Shown here: in pieces, positions 1 to 8,221 of the stretch
Numbering within the stretch: the stretch's first letter is position 1
Layout of the letters: each line of letters starts with the position of its first letter
NCBI GenBank assembly: GCA_016710685.1
Contig: JADJVC010000006.1
Span: 744,001-808,000 of the forward strand
DNA from: Flavobacteriales bacterium
Lineage (GTDB): Bacteria > Bacteroidota > Bacteroidia > Flavobacteriales_F > PHOS-HE28
Direction: 5' to 3'
Length of the DNA stretch: 64,000 nucleotides
Notes under the pieces: generated by a model
The model's database searches: none
The model's input: the letters and a program-made list of their open reading frames with translations, nothing else
Told to the model about the DNA's origin: nothing
Position numbers and translations under genes: made by a program

Positions 1-840
1 GCCACGATCTTGACCGGACTTGCTGAAAAGCTTTCCAACGAAAGACCGACAAAAGGCCGCGTTCACCTTCTGTATCAGCCTGCGGAAGAGAACGGCGCTG
101 GTGCTGAAGCCGTGCTGAAAGACCCGCGGATGAAGGACAAACACTTCGATCTGGCGCTCGCATTGCACAACCTGCCGGGCTACAAATTAGGCAGCGCCGT
201 GGTGCGCAAAGGCGCTTTCACCGCCAGTGTGAACAGCATGGTTATCGCTTTGGCAGGACGCACATCGCATGCTGCAGAGCCGGAGCATGGCGACAATCCC
301 GCGCTGGCCGTAGCCGAGATATTGACCGGTGCGCTCGCCATGCAACACAACGTGCCCACGGAAGACGGCCTGCGCGTGGTAACCGTGGTGCATGTCAACC
401 TCGGTACCAAGGATTACGGTATTTCCGCAGGAAGCGCTGAAGTACACTTGACGGTGCGCTGTTGGACCGATGCGGAACTGAAAAAACTCGAGCAGGACAT
501 CGAAGATCTTTCCCGCCAAGTAGCCAAGAAACACAAGCTGGGCGTGGACATCAGCTATTGCTTCACCTTCAAGGCCAACCAGAACGATGATGCCGCCGCC
601 GACTTGGTGAAAGCAGCCGTGACATCCACCGGCCATGAATTGATCGGCCGCGACCACCCGTTCAAATGGGGTGAAGACTTCGGGCTGTTCACTGCGAAAT
701 ACAAGGGTTGCATGTTCGGTCTCGGCTCCGGCGAAGACATGCCCGCGCTGCACAATCCGGACTACGATTTCCCCGACGAGCTTACCCCGCACGGAGTTAA
801 ACTCTTCGAAACGGCGGTGCGATCCTTTTTGAAGGGCTGA
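1..840 (+). CDS. M20 family amidohydrolase (5' end outside window)
   Basis: This is the C-terminal part of a zinc-dependent M20/M20D amidohydrolase (the amidohydrolase/carboxypeptidase group acting on N-acyl amino acids or similar amides). The frame is already open at base 1, so the true start and the first metal-binding motif lie upstream. Visible family marks are YQPAEENGAGA (catalytic Glu pair), HNLPG, the dimerisation-domain segment GRTSHAAEP and the late GEDFG motif. Its stop overlaps the alr start (TGATG), which suggests translational coupling with two racemases and a role in releasing or recycling amino acids. Family assignment is firm; the substrate is unknown. Confidence 0.88.
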   Translation, partial: ATILTGLAEKLSNERPTKGRVHLLYQPAEENGAGAEAVLKDPRMKDKHFDLALALHNLPGYKLGSAVVRKGAFTASVNSMVIALAGRTSHAAEPEHGDNPALAVAEILTGALAMQHNVPTEDGLRVVTVVHVNLGTKDYGISAGSAEVHLTVRCWTDAELKKLEQDIEDLSRQVAKKHKLGVDISYCFTFKANQNDDAAADLVKAAVTSTGHELIGRDHPFKWGEDFGLFTAKYKGCMFGLGSGEDMPALHNPDYDFPDELTPHGVKLFETAVRSFLKG

Positions 841-1997
841 TGTTCCAAGGTTCCACGATCGAGATCAGCTCCGAGGCATTGCAGGCCAACCTTGCATTTA
901 TCGGCAAGGTACTGGGCAAAGCGCAATTGTGCAGCGTGGTAAAAGGCAACGCTTATGGCCATGGCATCAACGTGTTTACACCCATGGCTGCGCAACTTGG
1001 CGTAACGCGTTTCGCCGTGTACTCAGCTTCCGAAGCATGGCAATTACATGGTCGCTTGCCTGCGGGATGCGAGCTTTTCATCATGGGCGATGTGGACGGT
1101 TCCGCACTGGAATGGGCCGTTGAACAAGGCATTTCGTTCAGCGTGTTCGACAATGCAAGGCTGGAACATGCCATTGCCGCAGGACGGCGCACCGGCAAAA
1201 AGGCGCTTGCACATTTGGAAGTGGAAACCGGCATGCACCGCACCGGTTTCGAAATGGAGTTCTTCGGAGAGGTGCTTCAACGCTGCAAAACGGACGCGGA
1301 TGCTATTGAGGTAGCCGGTATTTGCACGCATTTGGCCGGTGCCGAAAATCGCTCGAATGCTGAGCGCGTGTTGGGCCAAAAAGTGCGCTTCCGCGAAGCG
1401 TTGGCCATGGCCGGCAAGACCGGCTCCGGTCCCGGAATGCGCCATGCCGCTTGCTCTGCAGTTTCGCTGAACGAGCCGGACATGTTGTACGACATGGCGC
1501 GGATCGGTATTCTGCAATACGGCTTCTGGCCCAACCGCGAAACACAGGAACGCTACAGTGAACAGCACGGGATGGTGGAAGATCCGCTGCGCCGCGTGAT
1601 CCGCTGGTGGAGCCGCGTAATGAGCGTGAGCACGTTACCTGCGGGCGGCTTCGTGGGCTACGGAGCCACGTTCAATGCCGAGGCCGGAACGCGCATCGCC
1701 ACCATCCCCATGGGCTATGCTTACGGATATGCGCGCAGCTTGAGCAACGCAGGGCAGGTATTGATCCGTGGCCAACTCGCGCCGGTGCGCGGCATCGTGA
1801 ACATGAACTGCATCACCGTGGACGTCACCGGCATTGAAGGTGTGGAGAAAGGCGATGAGGCGGTGCTGATCGGCACGCAAGGCGAACGCAGCATCAGCGT
1901 AGCTTCGTTCGGCGATCTAAGCGACCAGTTGAACTACGAACTCCTCACCCGCCTTCCGCACGACATCCCGCGCGTGGTCGTGGAAAAGCATATTTGA
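840..1997 (+). CDS. alr: Alanine racemase
   Basis: PLP-dependent fold-type III racemase that interconverts L- and D-alanine for peptidoglycan, 385 residues, which is normal for the family. The cofactor lysine is K35 in VVKGNAYGHG, the second catalytic base is Y274 in GYGATF, and RIGILQYG (about 221-228) is the usual phosphate/substrate region. The ATG overlaps the stop of the preceding amidohydrolase (TGATG) and the next racemase begins 3 bases after the stop, so these three genes are very likely one operon. Codon use matches the neighbours. Identity is secure; a broader substrate range cannot be excluded. Confidence 0.93.
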   Translation: MFQGSTIEISSEALQANLAFIGKVLGKAQLCSVVKGNAYGHGINVFTPMAAQLGVTRFAVYSASEAWQLHGRLPAGCELFIMGDVDGSALEWAVEQGISFSVFDNARLEHAIAAGRRTGKKALAHLEVETGMHRTGFEMEFFGEVLQRCKTDADAIEVAGICTHLAGAENRSNAERVLGQKVRFREALAMAGKTGSGPGMRHAACSAVSLNEPDMLYDMARIGILQYGFWPNRETQERYSEQHGMVEDPLRRVIRWWSRVMSVSTLPAGGFVGYGATFNAEAGTRIATIPMGYAYGYARSLSNAGQVLIRGQLAPVRGIVNMNCITVDVTGIEGVEKGDEAVLIGTQGERSISVASFGDLSDQLNYELLTRLPHDIPRVVVEKHI

Positions 1998-2000
1998 ACC

Positions 2001-3074
2001 ATGGCCTTCCTCGAACTCTACCGCGACAAACTCAAGCACAACCACCGCTTCTTGTCCAAGCTGTTCAAGGAGAACGGTATTCAGTGGGGCATTGTCACCA
2101 AGTTGCTTTGCGGTAACGAAACCTTCATTAAGGAAGTGGTTGCTCTTGGCGAAAATGAGTTCCACGACACACGCATCAGCAACCTGCGCATGGTGAAAAA
2201 GCTCGCGCCAAATTCGCAGACGGTCTACATCAAACCGCCCGCCAAACGCGGCATTCCGAACCTCGTGCGTTTCGCCGATGTTAGCTTCAACAGTGATCTC
2301 ACAACCATCAAAGCGTTGAGCGAAGAAGCCGTGAAGCAGAAGCGGACCCACAAGGTGATCATCATGGTGGAAATGGGCGACCTGCGCGAAGGCGTGATGG
2401 GCGATTCGCTCGTGGATTTTTATGCGAAAGTGTTCGAATTGCCGAACATTGAGATCGTGGGATTGGGCACCAACCTCAACTGCCTCAACGGCATTATGCC
2501 CACACAGGACAAGCTCATCCAGCTCGGCCTGTACAAGCAGCTCATCGAGGCTAAATTCAACAAGAAGATCCCGTGGATCACCGGCGGAACCAGCGTTACG
2601 ATACCGCTCCTGCTAAAGCACCAGTTGCCTAAGGGGATGAACCACTTCCGTATCGGCGAGGCGCTCTTCTTCGGCAAGGACCTCTTCACCGACGGCATGA
2701 TAGCGGGCATGCGCAACGACGTGTTCAAGCTGCACGCCGAAGTGATCGAACTCTACGAAAAGCCCATGACGCCCACCGGCGAACAACGCACCAACGTGGC
2801 TGGCGTAAAACCTGAAGTGAAGGAAAGCGACATCGGGCGCACGGCCTTCCGCGCAATAATCGATATCGGCCTCTTGGATGTTGACCCGAAAAACATCACC
2901 CCGTTGACCAAAGGCGTCACCATCATCGAAGCCAGCTCGGACATGCTGGTACTCGACTTGGACACCAACGCCGCAAAAGTGAAAGTGGGCGACTTGATCT
3001 CCTTCAGCCTGAATTACATGGGCGCGCTGGGGATCATGAATTCGAACTACATCGACAAGGTGGCGCGGAATTAG
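2001..3074 (+). CDS. Alanine racemase-like PLP enzyme (COG3457-type amino-acid racemase)
   Basis: A 357-residue protein of the second alanine-racemase-like group (predicted amino-acid racemase family that includes ornithine racemase). The probable PLP lysine is K34 in GIVTKLLCGN, the spacing expected for this family, and the N-terminal TIM-barrel character is clear (VEMGDLREG, GLGTNLNCL, ITGGTSVT). It sits 3 bases after alr in the same operon, so two different racemases are made together after an amidohydrolase. The substrate is unknown: alanine, ornithine, lysine or another amino acid are all possible. Confidence 0.8.
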   Translation: MAFLELYRDKLKHNHRFLSKLFKENGIQWGIVTKLLCGNETFIKEVVALGENEFHDTRISNLRMVKKLAPNSQTVYIKPPAKRGIPNLVRFADVSFNSDLTTIKALSEEAVKQKRTHKVIIMVEMGDLREGVMGDSLVDFYAKVFELPNIEIVGLGTNLNCLNGIMPTQDKLIQLGLYKQLIEAKFNKKIPWITGGTSVTIPLLLKHQLPKGMNHFRIGEALFFGKDLFTDGMIAGMRNDVFKLHAEVIELYEKPMTPTGEQRTNVAGVKPEVKESDIGRTAFRAIIDIGLLDVDPKNITPLTKGVTIIEASSDMLVLDLDTNAAKVKVGDLISFSLNYMGALGIMNSNYIDKVARN

Positions 3075-3179
3075 TTGGCAGGGGGCAGTGGCATTCGGCA
3101 GTGGCAGTTGGCATTATCCGGTACTCGGTACCCGATACGCTGTACCAGAAACTTAATCTCCGACCAGCTCTTTGCATTT

Positions 3180-3213
3180 CTCCGTGCCTCTGTGTCTCCG
3201 TGGTGAAAATTTT
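3180..3213 (+). repeat. CTCCGTG/CTCTGTG dispersed repeat copy
   Basis: A short degenerate repeat of 8-9 base period (CTCCGTGCC, TCTGTGT, CTCCGTGG, then TGAAAA) in the spacer before the secreted protein at 3235. Similar strings recur at 6192, 31997, 48902, 52046, 59174 and 59687. The preceding bases 3075-3150 hold another short repeat of GGCAGTGGCA type. No gene is visible between 3075 and 3234. Confidence 0.7.
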
Positions 3214-3234
3214 CGCACCAACTTCGCCCTCTCC

Positions 3235-3855
3235 ATGCGCAGCATCATCCTTCTGTTCCTTTTCTCCGGCATTGCACACCTGCAAGCCCAGGACAAGATC
3301 AACCTGATGAACGGCCAAATTCTCGAGGGAAAAGTACTCGGCCAAAGCACGTTGGAGATCCGCTACCAAGTGCCGAAAGGTGCGCGGTTGGTGGAGCGTA
3401 CGGAGCCGACCGAGGGCGTTTTCAGTGTAACCGACAGCCTTGGTGCGGAGCGTGTTTGGTACTTCAAGGACACCATGATCGGCAACGATTACACCGTGCC
3501 TGAGATGCGCTGGTTCATCAATGGCGAACGCGATGCGCGCAAAGGCTACCGGCCTGTACTGCCCGTGCTTGGCGGCTTTGTGGTGGGCGCGGGCCTTACC
3601 ATGGGCCTCGGTCTGGATGTGAATTCGCTCCTTCTGCCACCGGTCTACGCAGGGCTGATGGCGTGGCCGCGCGTGTATGTAACGCAAGGGTCGATCACAG
3701 ACCCCAACATGGAAGGTGACCCGGTCTACGCAACCGGTTACAGCGCCGTTGGCCGATCCAAGCGCGTGGTGAATTCGTTGCTCTCCACCGCCGTTGGCGT
3801 TGCGGTGGGTTTGGCGGTGAACCACTTGGTGATCTTTCCCGCGCAGAACAAATAG
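3235..3855 (+). CDS. Secreted/envelope protein of unknown function
   Basis: A 206-residue protein starting at the ATG at 3235, chosen because it gives a clean signal peptide (MRSIILLFLFSGIAHLQAQ) directly after the repeat spacer. After the signal comes a small domain reading DKINLMNGQILEGKV, typical of Bacteroidota envelope proteins that begin with an SH3-like or beta-rich module. Two hydrophobic stretches follow at about 103-135 and 178-195 (GGFVVGAGLTMGLGLDV and STAVGVAVGLAVNHLVI), suggesting membrane association. The next gene begins within about 10 bases, so they are probably co-transcribed. I do not recognise a function. Confidence 0.7.
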   Translation: MRSIILLFLFSGIAHLQAQDKINLMNGQILEGKVLGQSTLEIRYQVPKGARLVERTEPTEGVFSVTDSLGAERVWYFKDTMIGNDYTVPEMRWFINGERDARKGYRPVLPVLGGFVVGAGLTMGLGLDVNSLLLPPVYAGLMAWPRVYVTQGSITDPNMEGDPVYATGYSAVGRSKRVVNSLLSTAVGVAVGLAVNHLVIFPAQNK

Positions 3856-3864
3856 TTGAAGCCG

Positions 3865-4740
3865 ATGCGTGCCGATGAGCGAACAAGCGGCCCGGTCTTG
3901 AAGTGGCTCATCCACGGACATGTTTGGCTGGCGCTCGCCGTTGCGACGCAAGTGCTGTACACGGGCTTGTTCCTGCATCCGGGCACGCCGGTGGCGCGCT
4001 ACGCCGCCGCTGCAGCCATCGGCGCTTTTGCCGCTTATGGCATGATCCGGTTAGCGCGCTCAAAGTCGGCTTCGGAAAAAGAACACGGCACGCTTGGTTG
4101 GTTCCGAAGCCACTGGACCTTAATGTCCGTCTTGGTCGCTGTTGCCGTGCTTGCCGCAGTGCTTTTGCTTTGGCCTATGATCGCGGAGATGTGGCGCTGG
4201 CTTGTCCCTGTGCTCGCCATCGCCCTGCTGTACGTCACGCCGTTCAGTACCAACACAGGCGAAGCGCTCGGCCTGCGCTCCATTCCGTTTCTGAAGGTGC
4301 TGTTGATCGCATCCATCTGGGCAGTGGTAACCGTTGCCGTGCCATGGCGGCTTGATCTGCAGGAGCACGACACCTTCCTCATCATTGCCATGGCCTGCAT
4401 GCGCGTGCCGTTGTTCTTGGGCCTCGCCATCATCTTCGACATCCGCGACCTCGGAAATGACGCGCCAGGCCTGCGTACCGTGCCTATCGTCTTCGGCGTG
4501 AAAGGCGCAAAGGCATTGTCGGTTTTGCTCCTGCTGATCTCGGCTGCTTTTGAATGGATTTTCTTGCAGGGATTAGGCTACAGCGTTGCATCATACACGA
4601 TACTCGCAGGCTACGTCGTCGCTGTGCTTTTGGCCATTCGTGCAAATCCTGGCGATAAGCGGTTAACCTTCGATCTGCTGGTGGACGGCATGATGATCTT
4701 GATTCCGGTTTGTGTTTGGGTGGGGATGAAATTGGGATGA
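3865..4740 (+). CDS. UbiA-like prenyltransferase-family membrane protein
   Basis: A 291-residue polytopic membrane protein with about eight hydrophobic segments. The region DIRDLGNDAPGLRTVPIVFG resembles the second Asp-rich motif of UbiA prenyltransferases (DxRDxxxD followed by RTLPV-like). The first Asp-rich motif (NxxDxxxD) expected near residues 40-70 is not evident, so catalysis by the usual two-motif mechanism is doubtful; it may be a divergent family member. I use the ATG at 3865; a TTG nine bases upstream would add three residues. It follows the secreted protein at 3235 with 9 bases between. Confidence 0.65.
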   Translation: MRADERTSGPVLKWLIHGHVWLALAVATQVLYTGLFLHPGTPVARYAAAAAIGAFAAYGMIRLARSKSASEKEHGTLGWFRSHWTLMSVLVAVAVLAAVLLLWPMIAEMWRWLVPVLAIALLYVTPFSTNTGEALGLRSIPFLKVLLIASIWAVVTVAVPWRLDLQEHDTFLIIAMACMRVPLFLGLAIIFDIRDLGNDAPGLRTVPIVFGVKGAKALSVLLLLISAAFEWIFLQGLGYSVASYTILAGYVVAVLLAIRANPGDKRLTFDLLVDGMMILIPVCVWVGMKLG

Positions 4741-4745
4741 AGGAG

Positions 4746-4888
4746 TACCACGAAGGACACAAAGGACACGAAGAATCGCCCTGCTCACTTTGGAAGGAAA
4801 TTCATACTTGAGAATGGCGCTGGAACCGGAACTTATCCGTTGAGGACGTCACGATTCTTCCTTCGTGTCCTTTGTGTCCTTCGTGGTA
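4746..4888. repeat. Intergenic inverted repeat, GGACAC type (element A)
   Basis: Left arm 4746-4778 reads TACCACGAAGGACACAAAGG and onward to AAGAATCG; right arm 4852-4888 is its reverse complement apart from a four-base insertion. Each arm is itself built of a 9-base repeat (GGACACAAA / GGACACGAA). The arms could form a stem of about 33 bp with a 73-base loop. It fills most of the spacer between the UbiA-like gene and kynU. One of at least eight spacers with this layout. Confidence 0.85.
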
Positions 4889-4925
4889 GTAATGCAATAG
4901 ATCTCTTCTACATTCGCAGCACCAC

Positions 4926-6072
4926 ATGCCAATCCCAGAAAACACCCTCGCCGCCGCCCGTCAACGGGATGCCGAGGACCCGCTCCGTTCCTTCCGTAGT
5001 GAATTCCGTATTCCACAGCATAACGGGAAAGATGCCGTCTACTTCACCGGCAACTCGCTCGGCCTGCAGCCCAAGGGAGCCGAAGCCGCATTGAAACAGG
5101 AACTGGAAGACTGGGCGCGTTTCGGAGTAGAGGGCCACTTCGAGGCGAAGCATCCGTGGTATAGCTACCACGAGGAACTCACGGATGGCGCGGCGAAAAT
5201 CGTTGGGGCGCGCAACGAAGAAGTGGTGATGATGAACCAGCTCACAAGCAATTTACACTTCCTGCTGGTGAGCTTTTATCGGCCGAAAGGAAAACGGGTG
5301 AAGATCCTCACTGAGCAACGTCCCTTCCCCAGCGATACGTATGCGTTGGCTTCGCAGATCGCCTTTTGGTGTGCAGTTCTATACCGGGCAGGCATTCTCA
5401 CTGGAGGCCATCACCGCCAAAGCACATGAAGTGGGCGCGATCGCAGGCTTCGACCTCGCACACGCCGCAGGCAACATGCCCGTGCAACTGCACGACTGGA
5501 ACGTGGACTTTGCTTGCTGGTGTACCTACAAATACCTCAACAGCGGCCCGGGCAGTGTGGGCGGCGTGTTCGTTCACGAAAAGCATTTAAAGGCAGAACT
5601 CCCGCGCTTCGCAGGCTGGTGGGGACACGACAAAAGCACGCGTTTCCAAATGGGCCCGGAATTCAGTCCGATGCCTACTGCGGAAGGTTGGCAGGTGAGC
5701 AACGCAGCCGTGTTCAACATGGCGATACACCGCGTCTCGCTGGAGCAGTTCGGAAGAGCGGGCATGCAGCGCTTGCGCGCAAAAGCCTTACAACTCACAG
5801 GCTACGCGGAAGCACTTATCAACGGCATCAACAAAAAGCACAATGTGAATCTGGAGATCATCACGCCAAGTGACCCCGAGCAGCGCGGATGCCAATTATC
5901 CATCTTCGCACACGGCATGGGCAAGGACCTTTTTGACAAACTCACCGCACAAGGCATTTCATTGGATTGGCGCGAACCGAACGTGATCCGCATGGCGCCG
6001 GTGCCGATGTATAACAGCTTCGAGGACGTATGGCGGTTCGGGGAAGCATTCGAGTCGCAGATGAATGGGTGA
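4926..6072 (+). pseudogene. kynU: Kynureninase with internal out-of-frame deletion
   Basis: PLP enzyme that cleaves kynurenine or 3-hydroxykynurenine to (3-hydroxy)anthranilate and alanine. The N-terminal part (4926 to about 5363) carries YFTGNSLGLQP and FPSDTYALASQI. The C-terminal part (about 5368-6072, another frame) starts GVQFYTGQ and keeps FDLAHAAGN and the PLP-lysine segment CWCTYKYLNSGPGS. By comparison with the family, roughly 40-45 residues between ASQI and GVQFYTG are missing and the reading frame changes, so this is a deletion and not a one-base slip. Either the gene is dead or the assembly dropped about 130 bases. kmo follows, making a kynurenine unit. Confidence 0.85.
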
Positions 6073-6245
6073 TTGGTTAGTGGTGATTAGTGACTGGAAT
6101 GCAGTCTCCGATCCACCGGTCAAATGAAACTTCAGATCCGCGTAAATCATAACAATCAGCGTAATCAGCGTTCCCAAAGGCAACAACATTTCTCCGCGCC
6201 TCTGCGCCTCTGCGGCCAATCACCAATCACTATCCACCAATCACC
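6068..6245. repeat. Intergenic inverted heptad repeat, GGTGATT type (element B)
   Basis: Left arm 6068-6097 is a degenerate heptad repeat (GGTGATT GGTTAGT GGTGATT AGTGACT); right arm 6216-6245 (CCAATCACCAATCACTATCC...) matches its reverse complement at 24 of 30 positions by hand count. The left arm contains the kynU stop codon and the right arm ends 3 bases before the kmo ATG, so the whole spacer is the element. It also contains ATCAGCG repeats (about 6150-6170) and a CTCCGCG-type copy at 6192-6215. Confidence 0.8.
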
Positions 6246-6248
6246 TCT

Positions 6249-7604
6249 ATGAAAAACATCACCATCGTCGGCGGCGGATTGGTAGGCAGCCTGCTCGCCG
6301 TGCTCATGGCCAAACGCGGCCACAAAGTGGACGTCTACGAGCGGCGCAGCGATCCGCGCACTGCCGAGCAATATGCGGGCCGCTCCATCAACCTCGTGGT
6401 GAGCCATCGCGGTTGGACGGCCTTGCGCGCAGCGGGCATTGATGAGCGCATCCGCGAGATCACCGTGCCGGTCTATGCCCGCATGACGCATGATCCGCAG
6501 GGCAAAACCAACCGGCTGCCGTACAGCATAGAAAACAAAGCGATCTACTCCGTGAGCCGCGGCGAATTGAACAACCGCCTGCTTTCCGAAGCGGAGCGGA
6601 TGCCGGGTGTCACACTTCATTTCGGATACCGCTGTGATGATGTGGACCTCGACAAAGCGAGCTGCACCTTCGCCCGGAAAGGGGAGGAGCCCAAGACCGT
6701 TAAAGCCGATGTGGTGCTGGCCTGCGATGGCGCGTTCAGCGCGGTGCGCGCCAAAATGCAGTACGGCCGCTTCAACTACAGCCAGGAATACATCGAGCAC
6801 GATTACAAGGAGATCGCCTTCCCCGCAGGACCCGAAGGTAACCCGTTGATGGACCCGCAATGCCTGCACATCTGGCCACGCCGTTACTACATGCTGATGG
6901 GCCTGGCCAACCAAGACGGTGGCTTCACCGGCACGCTCTTCATGCCGCACAACGCAGGCCCCGAAGCACCCGACGCGGGCTTCGATAAGGTGCGTACCGA
7001 AGCAGAGGCCGACCACTTCCTGAAAACACATTTCCCCGATGCCTACGCCATCATTCCCGACATGACGCAGCAGTACATGCGCCATCCGCAGAGCACCTTG
7101 GTGATCGTGCGCTGCAGCCCATGGACGCACGGTTCCACGGCCGCCCTCTTCGGCGATGCCGCCCACGCCATAGTGCCTTTTTACGGCGAAGGCATGAACG
7201 CAGGCTACGAGGATTGCAAAGTGCTGAACGACCTGCTGGACGAACACGGTGACGACAACTGGGGCGCGGTGCTCCACGCTTACGACAAGCATCGCGTAGC
7301 CAACGGCCACGCTATTGCCGACCTCAGCCTGCGCAACTTCACCGAAATGCGCGACCTCGTCGCAGCCCCGCGCTTCATTCTGCGGAAGAAGATCGAAGGT
7401 CACATCCAAGCCAAGCACCCGGACCAATGGCTGCCGCTGTACACCCAGGTGAAATTCACCGACATCCCTTACGTGGACGCGCTACGCGAAGGCCAACGAC
7501 ACGACCGCATCATGGAGGAGATACTGGCCATGCCAGGCATTGAGACCAAGTGGGAAAGCGAGGAGGTTGAGCGGAAGGCTTTGGAGTTGTTGAAGAAAGC
7601 TTGA
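6249..7604 (+). CDS. kmo: Kynurenine 3-monooxygenase
   Basis: FAD-dependent aromatic hydroxylase that converts L-kynurenine to 3-hydroxykynurenine with NADPH and O2. The 451-residue length fits the family. The N-terminal dinucleotide fold ITIVGGGLVGSLLA (residues 4-17) and the later FAD motif GDAAHAIVPFYGEGMNAGYE (about 302-321) are intact, and the C-terminal third has the KMO-specific helices. Directly downstream of kynU, it suggests tryptophan degradation toward 3-hydroxyanthranilate, and in Bacteroidota often de novo NAD synthesis. The long antisense frame inside it is a shadow. Confidence 0.93.
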   Translation: MKNITIVGGGLVGSLLAVLMAKRGHKVDVYERRSDPRTAEQYAGRSINLVVSHRGWTALRAAGIDERIREITVPVYARMTHDPQGKTNRLPYSIENKAIYSVSRGELNNRLLSEAERMPGVTLHFGYRCDDVDLDKASCTFARKGEEPKTVKADVVLACDGAFSAVRAKMQYGRFNYSQEYIEHDYKEIAFPAGPEGNPLMDPQCLHIWPRRYYMLMGLANQDGGFTGTLFMPHNAGPEAPDAGFDKVRTEAEADHFLKTHFPDAYAIIPDMTQQYMRHPQSTLVIVRCSPWTHGSTAALFGDAAHAIVPFYGEGMNAGYEDCKVLNDLLDEHGDDNWGAVLHAYDKHRVANGHAIADLSLRNFTEMRDLVAAPRFILRKKIEGHIQAKHPDQWLPLYTQVKFTDIPYVDALREGQRHDRIMEEILAMPGIETKWESEEVERKALELLKKA

Positions 7605-7663
7605 GGCGTCCATTGAGAGCTGCCGCTGGCAGCCACGTTGTGTACAATAGGTCTATATTTTCC

Positions 7664-7671
7664 TACCTTTG
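7664..7671 (+). promoter_or_regulatory. -7 promoter element TACCTTTG
   Basis: Matches the Bacteroidota sigma-A -7 consensus TAnnTTTG. It lies 18 bases upstream of the ATG at 7690, supporting that ATG as the original start of the antitoxin-like gene rather than the GTG at 7753. Confidence 0.6.
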
Positions 7672-7689
7672 ATTGAAGCCCCGCAACAG

Positions 7690-8082
7690 ATGACGACCGC
7701 CGCATTTAAAGCCTAGTTAAAGAAGCAACTTGAGAAGGAGACGAACGCGAATGTGCTGAGGTCAATTGAATTCCTATTGGCCAAAAGCACGAAAGCGCAA
7801 AGGGTGAGAAGCCGCATGGTGGAAATGGCTATTCGGTCGGAAAAGGATATTGCCCAAGGCAAGGTCATGTCATTGGAAGATGCCAAAGCCAAGTTGCAGG
7901 ACAAAGTTGACCAGTACCGAAAAGAGAGGGTTGTCCAAAAGCACATGATTGAAGTGGCGGCAGTTTCGGAACGTGACATTAAGGCCGGGCGGACCATGAG
8001 CATTGATGAGTTGCACGAAGACATTGAGCGATACATCACCGAGATCTACCCGCTTGGGGTCGCTGCGCCTAAAAAGGGCTGA
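7690..8082 (+). pseudogene. Orphan antitoxin-like protein with duplicated motif and in-frame amber codon
   Basis: From the ATG at 7690 the frame reads MTTAAFKA, then TAG at 7714, then LKKQLEKETNANVLRSIEFL and on without interruption to 8082. A CAG to TAG change would explain the stop. If the amber is real, translation could restart at the GTG at 7753 (109 residues). The protein contains two copies of one motif: SEKDIAQGKVMSLEDA and SERDIKAGRTMSIDEL. The antitoxin at 30263 carries a similar stretch (DADLKAGRVTSSEDL), so I read this as a tandem antitoxin-like protein. No toxin gene lies next to it. Base composition looks more AT-rich than the flanks. Confidence 0.6.
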
Positions 8083-8095
8083 TCTCCTTCACACT

Positions 8096-8121
8096 CGCGC
8101 GAGCGTTCACGCTCGTGCGCG
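8096..8121 (+). terminator. Hairpin after the orphan antitoxin-like gene
   Basis: CGCGCGAGCG, loop TTCA, CGCTCGTGCGCG. The stem is nearly perfect with one bulged T, 13 bases after the stop at 8082. There is no clear U-run, so it may be a terminator or just a stabilising 3' hairpin. Confidence 0.5.
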
Positions 8122-8221
8122 TATTCCTCAAGAGTGACAACGCGCCCTTCACATCCCCCCGTTAACACTTCACGCCCAATTCCAACGTTAATAGGACACA
8201 CCCCGTGTTTCCTTTGGAACG

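Noticed and set aside
6165..7427. Long antisense frame (420 residues) over kmo
   Set aside because: kmo has all FAD motifs; the antisense product has no recognisable domain.
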